DNA from: Acidovorax defluvii
GTDB taxonomy: Bacteria; Pseudomonadota; Gammaproteobacteria; Burkholderiales; Burkholderiaceae_C
Length of the DNA: 64,000 nucleotides
Assembly (NCBI GenBank): GCA_003268905.1
Contig: QLTU01000005.1
Location: 62,001 to 126,000 of the forward strand
Direction: 5' to 3'
Shown here: piece after piece, positions 58,285 through 64,000 of the stretch
Position numbering within the stretch: the first letter of the stretch is position 1
How the letters are laid out: every line of letters begins with the position of its first letter
Translations under genes and position numbers: made by a program
The notes under the pieces: generated by a model
What the model was told of the DNA's origin: nothing
Databases searched by the model: none
Seen by the model: only the letters and a program-made list of their open reading frames with translations

Positions 58285-58316
58285 AGCGCCCCGGGCGCTC
58301 TGGCGAAACTTATAAT
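58285..58316 (+). promoter_or_regulatory. Palindrome and candidate -10 box upstream of the Mth938-like gene
   Basis: AGCGCCCCGGGCGCT (58285-58299) is a perfect 15-bp palindrome, followed after 11 bp by TATAAT (58311-58316) on the plus strand. No -35 box is evident, and the palindrome lies where it would be, so it may be an operator. It is between the divergent aminotransferase and Mth938-like genes and could affect either. Confidence 0.35.
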
Positions 58317-58415
58317 TTGACCACAGATCGACGGCACCCCGAGGCCCAAACGCCCGGGAATGCTGCTCCTGCAAAGCCCCAGCCCGTGGCCTGCGCCAAC
58401 CCACCCAGCCTTCGC

Positions 58416-58796
58416 ATGAAATTCCAGCCCGAACCCTCCTCCGCACAGACCATCCGTGCCTACGGCCCCGGCTGGATCGGCATAGATGCAGAAAAGATCA
58501 CCACCAGCATCATCCTGGGCTCGGGCGGCCTGCGCATGGTCTGGCCGTGCGCCCGGTTTGAAGACCTTACGCCAGATCATTTCGCCCAGCTGGCCACCCT
58601 GGAGGCGGAGCTGATCATCTTTGGCAGTGGCGTGCGCAACCGATTCCCGCCGCCGGCCTGGCTGCAGCCACTGATGGCCCGGCGCATGGGCCTTGAAACC
58701 ATGGACACCCCTGCGGCCTGCCGCACCTACAACATCCTCGCCAGCGAAGGCCGCAACGTGGTGGCGGCGCTTGTACTGGAAACACCGGTGGCCTAG
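58416..58796 (+). CDS. Mth938-like domain protein (DUF498)
   Basis: A 126-residue single-domain protein of the Mth938/NDUFAF3 fold. TIRAYGPGWIGIDAEKITTS, ELIIFGSGVRNRFPPPAWLQ and the C-terminal GRNVVAALVL match the family, whose mitochondrial member NDUFAF3 is a complex I assembly factor; the bacterial role is not established. ATG 58416 gives the family start. The frame is open upstream but unlikely coding. Confidence 0.88.
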   Translation: MKFQPEPSSAQTIRAYGPGWIGIDAEKITTSIILGSGGLRMVWPCARFEDLTPDHFAQLATLEAELIIFGSGVRNRFPPPAWLQPLMARRMGLETMDTPAACRTYNILASEGRNVVAALVLETPVA

Positions 58797-58829
58797 AACG
58801 CGTTCGCGATCCTGGACAGAGCCCGCAAG

Positions 58830-58858
58830 TTGGCCTCAGGGCGTTTTCAGGGTAAAAT
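58830..58858 (+). promoter_or_regulatory. Candidate sigma-70 promoter of the peroxiredoxin gene
   Basis: TTGGCC (58830-58835), a 17-bp spacer and TAAAAT (58853-58858), about 90 bp upstream of the peroxiredoxin start and past the previous stop codon. Confidence 0.5.
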
Positions 58859-58947
58859 CACCGGTTGCGGTCGGGGGCACCACCAAAATCAATAACACCC
58901 AGCTCCCCCGGCTTATCAACGACTACATCCTGAGAGATTGAAGTGAT

Positions 58948-59433
58948 ATGGCGATCGTTGTCAACAAACCCCTCCCTGAATTTGAAGCCAACGCGACCGG
59001 TGGTATCAAGGTCTCCAACACCTCCCACCTCGGCCAGGTTGTTGTTTTGTACTTCTATCCCAAGGACAACACGCCTGGATGCACCACGGAAGCCATGCAG
59101 TTCCGGGACAAGTACAAAGATTTTGCAAAAATTGGCGCTGCCGTTTTCGGCGTGTCGCGCGACAACATGAAGTCGCACGACGAGTTCAAGGAGAAGCTGG
59201 AGCTGCCCTTCGAGCTCATCGCCGACACCGAAGAAAAAATGTGCCACATGTTCGGCGTGGTCAAGAACAAGATCATGTACGGCAAGAAGGTCAAGGGCAT
59301 TGAGCGCAGCACCTTCCTGATCGGACCCGACGGCATTTTGCAAAATGAATGGCGAGGTCTCAAGGTGCCAGGCCATGTGGACGAAGTGCTCAAGGCCGTC
59401 AAGTCCATCAAGGCCTTGAAAAAGGCCGCCTGA
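58948..59433 (+). CDS. bcp: Peroxiredoxin, Bcp/PrxQ type
   Basis: A 161-residue thiol peroxidase. The peroxidatic Cys is in YPKDNTPGCTTEAMQFRDKY. The resolving Cys found five residues later in many Bcp proteins (CTxxxC) is replaced here by Met; a second Cys occurs in EEKMCHMFGV, where other PrxQ members have their resolving Cys or where it is unpaired. It reduces hydroperoxides using thioredoxin. Followed by a strong terminator. Confidence 0.93.
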   Translation: MAIVVNKPLPEFEANATGGIKVSNTSHLGQVVVLYFYPKDNTPGCTTEAMQFRDKYKDFAKIGAAVFGVSRDNMKSHDEFKEKLELPFELIADTEEKMCHMFGVVKNKIMYGKKVKGIERSTFLIGPDGILQNEWRGLKVPGHVDEVLKAVKSIKALKKAA

Positions 59434-59550
59434 AACCCTGCGTTGCATGGCCCCTCACGCGGATCGCAAAGCTGCTGCGCAATCCGACACAGTGAATGGG
59501 CATAATGGTTCGATGCACCTGAAAACAGCCACGCTTTTTTCCTCCCCCAA

Positions 59551-59579
59551 AGCCGCCTTGGTCTCCAGGCGGCTTTTTG
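59551..59579 (+). terminator. Rho-independent terminator between bcp and phoH
   Basis: AGCCGCCT, loop TGGTCTCC, AGGCGGCT, then TTTT. A perfect 8-bp GC-rich stem followed by a T run, preceding the phoH start by about 40 bp; it would end the peroxiredoxin transcript. Confidence 0.85.
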
Positions 59580-59617
59580 CTTTCTGAACACCCTACTCTG
59601 CCCAAGGCCCTGCCAAC

Positions 59618-61378
59618 ATGCCCCTGCCTCCCGCCCCCAGCCGGCGCGCTGCCATCCTCGCGCCAGAAGCCTACGAAGCAAGTGCGCGCACCCGTCCCGT
59701 TAATAAAACGCACCCCGAGGTGGAGACAAGGGTTGAACCTGCCAGCCGCAGCGGTCGCAAAACCGAACGCAGCCAGGCTGCTGCCGCGGAACTGGCACCA
59801 GCGCCCGCAATGATTCAGGTGGAAACCAAATCGCGCGCACCAGCCCCTTCCCAAGAGCCCGCCGCTGCCCCCGCACCAGTGGCGCGCCGCGCCACCAGTA
59901 CCCGCAGCAGCACCGGCACCAGCAAACCTGCTCCCGGCGCGCCGGCAGCACCCGTTGCAGCGCGCAGCAAAAAGGCAGCGCCACAGGGGCCAGCCAAGTT
60001 GTTTGTGCTGGACACCAACGTTCTGCTGCACGACCCGACCAGCCTGTTCCGCTTCGAAGAACACGACATCTTCCTGCCGATGATCGTGCTGGAAGAACTC
60101 GACGGCCACAAGAAAGGCATGACCGAAGTGGCGCGCAATGGCCGCCAGACCAGCCGCACACTGGATGCACTGGCTGGTGTCCATGGCGCCGACATCGCGC
60201 ACGGGCTCAAGCTCGACTCCACGGGCCAGCGTGCTGCCGGTGGGCACCTGTTCTTTCAGACGGTTCCGCTCGACTACAGCCTGCCCACCAGCCTGCCACA
60301 AGGCAAGGCCGACAATCAAATTCTGGGTGTGGTGGAGGCCCTGCGCAAGCTGCATGCACCGCGCGAGGTGGTGCTGGTGTCCAAAGACATCAACATGCGC
60401 GTCAAGGCGCGCGCCCTGGGCCTGAACGCCGAGGATTACCAGAACGACAAAACGCTGGAAGACGGCGACCTGCTCTACTCCGGCGTGTTGGCCCTGCCCA
60501 CCGATTTCTGGGTCAAGAGCGGCAAAAACGTGGAAAGCTGGCAAAGCGGCGCGCACACCTACTACCGCATTGGCGGCCCCATCGTGCCGCAACTGATGAT
60601 CAACCAGTTTGTCTACTTTGAGGCCCCGGGCGAGCCCAGCCTGTTTGCCCGGGTCAGCGAAATCCGTGAGAAGACGGCGGTGCTGCAGACGCTCAAGGAC
60701 TATGGTTCGGTCAAGCACGCGGTGTGGGGCGTGACCACGCGCAACCGCGAGCAGAACTACGCCATGAACCTGCTCATGGACCCCGAGGTTGACTTCGTGA
60801 CGCTGACTGGCACGGCCGGCACCGGCAAAACCCTGCTGGCGCTGGCCGCCGGCCTCACACAGGTGCTGGACGACCGCCGCTATACCGAGATCATCATGAC
60901 CCGCGCCACCGTGAGCGTGGGCGAGGACATCGGCTTTTTGCCCGGCACCGAGGAAGAAAAGATGGGCCCCTGGATGGGAGCACTGGACGACAACCTCGAA
61001 TTTCTGGCCAAAGGCGACGGCGGCAACGCAGGCGAATGGGGCCGTGCAGCCACCAACGAACTCATCCGCAGCCGCATCAAGATCAAGAGCATGAACTTCA
61101 TGCGCGGCCGCACCTTCCTGAACAAATACGTGATCATCGACGAGGCGCAAAACCTGACACCCAAGCAGATGAAAACGCTGATCACCCGCGCCGGCCCGGG
61201 CACCAAGATCATCTGCATGGGCAACCTGGCGCAGATCGACACACCCTACCTCACCGAAGGATCGTCGGGCCTGACTTTTGCCGTGGACCGCTTCAAGGGC
61301 TGGCCGCACAGCGGCCACATCACGCTGGCGCGCGGCGAGCGCTCGCGCCTGGCAGACTTTGCCAGCGAGGTGCTTTAA
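59618..61378 (+). CDS. PhoH family protein with N-terminal PIN domain (PhoH2 type)
   Basis: A 586-residue protein. Residues 1-125 are a low-complexity Ala/Pro/Ser stretch. A PIN-type ribonuclease domain follows (KLFVLDTNVLLHDPTSLF, with acidic Asp132 and LEELD further on). The PhoH ATPase has Walker A LTGTAGTGKTLLALAAG (about residue 398) and Walker B VIIDEAQNLTPKQMKTLITR. PIN-PhoH fusions are RNA helicase/RNases in mycobacteria. ATG 59618 has AAGG ten bases upstream; ATG 59810 is an alternative that would drop most of the low-complexity part. Confidence 0.9.
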   Translation: MPLPPAPSRRAAILAPEAYEASARTRPVNKTHPEVETRVEPASRSGRKTERSQAAAAELAPAPAMIQVETKSRAPAPSQEPAAAPAPVARRATSTRSSTGTSKPAPGAPAAPVAARSKKAAPQGPAKLFVLDTNVLLHDPTSLFRFEEHDIFLPMIVLEELDGHKKGMTEVARNGRQTSRTLDALAGVHGADIAHGLKLDSTGQRAAGGHLFFQTVPLDYSLPTSLPQGKADNQILGVVEALRKLHAPREVVLVSKDINMRVKARALGLNAEDYQNDKTLEDGDLLYSGVLALPTDFWVKSGKNVESWQSGAHTYYRIGGPIVPQLMINQFVYFEAPGEPSLFARVSEIREKTAVLQTLKDYGSVKHAVWGVTTRNREQNYAMNLLMDPEVDFVTLTGTAGTGKTLLALAAGLTQVLDDRRYTEIIMTRATVSVGEDIGFLPGTEEEKMGPWMGALDDNLEFLAKGDGGNAGEWGRAATNELIRSRIKIKSMNFMRGRTFLNKYVIIDEAQNLTPKQMKTLITRAGPGTKIICMGNLAQIDTPYLTEGSSGLTFAVDRFKGWPHSGHITLARGERSRLADFASEVL

Positions 61379-61380
61379 AA

Positions 61381-61767
61381 ATGGCCGTAGGCTGGGTTGC
61401 GGCCCTCAAGCTGGTGCCCTGGGGCGACGTCCTGGAGGCGACACCCCAGATTTTGCAGGCGGCCAAAAAGCTGCTGGGCAGCACACGCCAAGGCACGGCA
61501 GATGCGGCTGCCGGCACGCTGGCGGGTGCGGGCGATGCAGCCACACCCCCGGTCGCCCTTCAGCTGCAGCAATTGCGCGAGCGGGTGGCGCGCCTGGAGC
61601 AGGAACAGCAGGAATCTGCCGTCCTGATCCAGTCCCTGGCAGAACAGAATGCCCAGGTGGTACAGGCGGTGGAAGTGCTGCGCCTGCGCAACCAGCGCCT
61701 CACGGCGGCCATCGCGCTGCTGGGGGCGGTGTGCGCCGGGCTCATCGTGTGGGCACTGCGGCAGTAG
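61381..61767 (+). CDS. Small coiled-coil, tail-anchored membrane protein
   Basis: A 128-residue protein beginning 2 bp after the phoH stop, so translationally coupled. It has an N-terminal amphipathic part (VGWVAALKLVPWGDVLEATP), a coiled coil (LQQLRERVARLEQEQQESAV and following) and a single C-terminal helix (LTAAIALLGAVCAGLIVWAL). Family not recognised; tight coupling suggests a partner or membrane anchor of the PhoH protein. Confidence 0.7.
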   Translation: MAVGWVAALKLVPWGDVLEATPQILQAAKKLLGSTRQGTADAAAGTLAGAGDAATPPVALQLQQLRERVARLEQEQQESAVLIQSLAEQNAQVVQAVEVLRLRNQRLTAAIALLGAVCAGLIVWALRQ

Positions 61768-61784
61768 CGCCGGCGGCCAACGCA

Positions 61785-61845
61785 AAAAAGCTATTATTTT
61801 GATAGCTACTAGCGCTTGTAAATCAAGCGCTAGCCGCTATTTTTA
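61785..61845 (+). repeat. Two-hairpin intergenic element, copy 7
   Basis: Reads AAAAAGCTATTATTTTGATA, then GCTACTAGCGCTTGTAAATC and AAGCGCTAGCCGCTATTTTT. Both arms are present: AGCTAT...ATAGCT and CTAGCGCTTGTAAATCAAGCGCTAG, the longest perfect core of the set. It lies between two convergent genes and touches the dnaB stop, so it could serve as a bidirectional terminator. Confidence 0.8.
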
Positions 61846-63264
61846 CTAGAAATCGTCGCCCGAACCCATTGCCAGGCTCTCAAAGCGCGTCTGCGACTTC
61901 TGGAAGTACAGCTTCACGGTGCCAGTGGGACCGTTACGCTGCTTGCCGATGATGACCTCGGCCACGTTCGGCTCTTTGCTGTCCTTGTTGTAGTAGTCGT
62001 CGCGGTAGATGAACATGATGATGTCGGCATCCTGCTCGATGGCGCCCGATTCGCGCAGGTCACTCATCATGGGGCGCTTGTCGGTGCGCTGCTCTACCGA
62101 GCGGTTGAGCTGCGACAGCGCAATCACCGGACACTGCAGCTCCTTGGCCAGCATCTTCAGGCCCCGCGATATTTCGCCCAGCTCGGTGGCCCGGTTTTCG
62201 CCCTGAGAACCGCTAGAGCCACTCATCAGCTGCAAATAGTCCACCACGATCAGGCCCAGCTTGCCGCACTGGCGCGCCAGGCGCCGAGCATTGGCGCGCA
62301 GCTCACTGGGCGTAAGACCCGGTGTTTCGTCGATGTGCAGCGACACCGTGCGCAACTTTTCGATGGCTTCGGTCAGGCGCGGCCATTCTTCATCACTGAG
62401 CTTGCCGGTGCGCAGGTTGCCCTGGTTGATGCGGCCAATCGAGCCGACGATACGCACGGCCAACTGGGCAGCGCCCATTTCCATCGAGAAGATAGCCACG
62501 GGCAGGCCTTCGTTCAGCGCCACATGCTCCGCAATGTTCACCGCAAACGCCGTTTTACCCATGGACGGGCGCGCAGCCAGCACCACCATGTCGCCGGCCT
62601 GCAGGCCCGAGGTCATGCGGTCAAGATCGATGAACCCGGTGGGCACGCCGGTGATGTCGTTGGGGTTGTCGGCCATCTCCTGCACGCGGTCGAGAAGGTC
62701 CACCACCAGGGTGTCCATGGCCTGAAAGCCCTGCTTCATGCGCGAGCCTTCTTCACCGATGTTGAAGATTTTTTGCTCGGCCTCGTCGAGGATCTTGTCC
62801 ACCGGCTTGCCCTGCGGGTTGAAGGCGTTGGTGGCGATTTCGTCGCTGGCCGTGACCAGCTTGCGCAGAATGGCCCGCTCGCGCACGATCTCGGCGTAGC
62901 GGCGGATGTTGCTGGCGCTGGGCACATACTGCGCCAGGTTGTTCAGATATCCCAGCCCCCCAATTTCCTCGGCCTTGCCCAGCCCCTGAAGCTGCTCATA
63001 CACCGTGATCACGTCGGCAGGCTTGCTGGCATTGATCAGGCCGCCGATGGCGGCGTAGATCAGCTTGTGCTCGTAGCGATAGAAATCGCCGTCTTTGAGC
63101 AGATCGCCCACGCGGTCCCAGGCGTTGTTGTCCAGCAGCAGCCCGCCGAGCACGCTCGACTCTGCCTCGATCGAGTGCGGAGGCACGCGCAGCTGGGCAA
63201 TCTCGCGGTCCGGCATGGGCGGTGCGAAACCGTGGTCATCGAGCGGGGGGAAAACAGCAGACAT
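61846..63264 (-). CDS. dnaB: Replicative DNA helicase DnaB
   Basis: A 472-residue hexameric helicase that unwinds DNA at the fork. The N-terminal domain starts [20 protein letters not shown]; the RecA-like domain has Walker [19 protein letters not shown] and the Walker B / DnaB motif [16 protein letters not shown], with Arg-finger region [20 protein letters not shown]. No intein is present. Downstream of rplI, as in most proteobacteria. Confidence 0.98.
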   Translation of the reverse strand: MSAVFPPLDDHGFAPPMPDREIAQLRVPPHSIEAESSVLGGLLLDNNAWDRVGDLLKDGDFYRYEHKLIYAAIGGLINASKPADVITVYEQLQGLGKAEEIGGLGYLNNLAQYVPSASNIRRYAEIVRERAILRKLVTASDEIATNAFNPQGKPVDKILDEAEQKIFNIGEEGSRMKQGFQAMDTLVVDLLDRVQEMADNPNDITGVPTGFIDLDRMTSGLQAGDMVVLAARPSMGKTAFAVNIAEHVALNEGLPVAIFSMEMGAAQLAVRIVGSIGRINQGNLRTGKLSDEEWPRLTEAIEKLRTVSLHIDETPGLTPSELRANARRLARQCGKLGLIVVDYLQLMSGSSGSQGENRATELGEISRGLKMLAKELQCPVIALSQLNRSVEQRTDKRPMMSDLRESGAIEQDADIIMFIYRDDYYNKDSKEPNVAEVIIGKQRNGPTGTVKLYFQKSQTRFESLAMGSGDDF

Positions 63265-63386
63265 GGGGTTCCTTGGGGCAAGCCTTTAATGCTAGCGCAG
63301 AGCGGCCTGACGGGATGGGGACAAGCCTGTGGATAACCACGGGGAAGGCTGTGGGTTGCCCTGTATGGTTGCACCGCACCAAAAAC

Positions 63387-63410
63387 AAAAGCCGCCCGAG
63401 GGCGGCTTTT
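63387..63410 (-). terminator. Rho-independent terminator between rplI and dnaB
   Basis: AAAAGCCGCC, loop CGAG, GGCGGCTTTT: a 10-bp perfect stem with A and T runs on both sides, just past the rplI stop. It could act in both directions, but only rplI reads into it; dnaB would then need its own promoter. Confidence 0.85.
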
Positions 63411-63443
63411 GTGCATCGTCACGAAATGACGATCAGGCGACGA

Positions 63444-63896
63444 TCAGGCGCTTTCGCCGTAGACCGACACGTTGACTTCAACAACCACGTCGGTGTGCAG
63501 AGCCACGCTCACCGATGTGTCGCTCACCACCTTGATGGGGCCGTTAGGCAGGCGAATCTGGGCCTTGGCGACCTTGTAGCCTTGCTTGTTCAGCTCTTCG
63601 GCGATGTCGTGGTTGGTCACGGAACCAAACAGACGGCCATCCACACCGGCCTTTTGCGTCAGCTTGACGGTGGTGCCAACCAGCTTTTCGCCTTGGGCCT
63701 GGGCTTCTGCCAGCTTGGCAGCAGCCGCCTTTTCGAGTTCGGCGCGCTTGGCTTCGAACTCGGCCTTGGCCGATTCGGTGGCGCGGCGTGCGCGGCCCGA
63801 AGGGATCAGGAAGTTGCGGGCATAGCCGTCTTTGACCTTGACGATTTCGCCGAGGTTGCCGAGGTTCACAACCTTGTCGAGCAGAATGATTTGCAT
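63444..63896 (-). CDS. rplI: 50S ribosomal protein L9
   Basis: A 150-residue protein: [20 protein letters not shown] and [18 protein letters not shown] form the 23S rRNA-binding N-domain, followed by the long helix and the C-terminal domain. AGGAG lies ten bases before the ATG and includes the stop codon region of rpsR. Confidence 0.98.
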   Translation of the reverse strand: MQIILLDKVVNLGNLGEIVKVKDGYARNFLIPSGRARRATESAKAEFEAKRAELEKAAAAKLAEAQAQGEKLVGTTVKLTQKAGVDGRLFGSVTNHDIAEELNKQGYKVAKAQIRLPNGPIKVVSDTSVSVALHTDVVVEVNVSVYGESA

Positions 63897-63908
63897 GGGT
63901 TGTGCTCC

Positions 63909-64000
63909 TTAGATCTTGTGCTGGTCGCTGTAAGGCACCAGGGCCAGGAAGCGGGCGCGCTTGATGGCGGTATTCAGCTGACGCTGGAAGATGGCGCGCG
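63909..64000 (-). CDS. rpsR: 30S ribosomal protein S18, C-terminal end (partial)
   Basis: On the minus strand the window edge enters a frame reading AIFQRQLNTAIKRARFLALV then PYSDQHKI and TAA at 63909-63911, the C-terminus of S18. Twelve bases separate its stop from the rplI start. The rest of the gene is outside the window. Confidence 0.93.
   Translation of the reverse strand, partial: RAIFQRQLNTAIKRARFLALVPYSDQHKI

Noticed and set aside
59408-61318. 636-codon minus-strand frame
   Set aside because: Antisense to phoH, whose Walker motifs and PIN domain are clear.

Overview
The window is a high-GC, gene-dense stretch of chromosome from a betaproteobacterium, almost certainly Burkholderiales and most likely Comamonadaceae (Acidovorax-like). 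The assignment rests on gene order (tpiA, secG, tRNA-Leu, nuoA-N, DUF2818, DUF1178; rpsO-pnp; rpsR-rplI-dnaB; alaA-hom-thrC) and on the style of the proteins. No similarity search was possible, so family names come from recognised motifs.

Layout. 1-17.9 kb: the end of an ABC transporter gene, then on the minus strand DUF1178, DUF2818, the complete 14-gene NADH:quinone oxidoreductase operon (nuoN to nuoA, transcribed right to left), tRNA-Leu(GAG), secG, tpiA and a quinone oxidoreductase. 18-23.6 kb: pnp, rpsO, an aminotransferase, a small secreted protein and ribD. 23.8-31.4 kb: a plus-strand type IV pilus minor-pilin operon (pilV, pilW, pilX, pilY1, pilE, fimT-like) whose middle is clearly more AT-rich, followed by a decayed IS5-type transposase. 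31.9-46 kb: a divergent selD/mnmH pair, an Amt ammonium transporter with a candidate sigma-54 promoter, a phospholipase-D-like lipoprotein carrying an 11-copy hexanucleotide repeat, dusC, GNAT and methyltransferase genes, a gene broken at a G7 tract, a NarL-type regulator with a hybrid histidine kinase, and an aldehyde dehydrogenase. 46-54 kb: clpB, a collagen-like lipoprotein and a molybdenum-cofactor cluster (moaE, moaD, moeA, mobB) split by three small unknown genes. 54-64 kb: thrC, hom, alaA, an Mth938-like gene, a peroxiredoxin, phoH with a small coiled-coil membrane protein, then dnaB, rplI and the end of rpsR.

The most unusual signals are two repeat systems. First, a 76-bp sequence is inserted in the same reading frame into two unrelated genes, moaE and thrC, adding a related peptide (PTLGTxVSSLPxEGAxxPxGG) to both enzymes without breaking them. 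Second, an intergenic two-hairpin element (AGCTAT arm plus a TAGCGCTT...AAGCGCTA palindrome) occurs in seven full copies, and two half copies lie directly against the ribosome binding sites of secG and pnp. Possible contingency loci (G7 tract, GCATCA x11) and a sharp composition break inside pilY1 are also worth checking.
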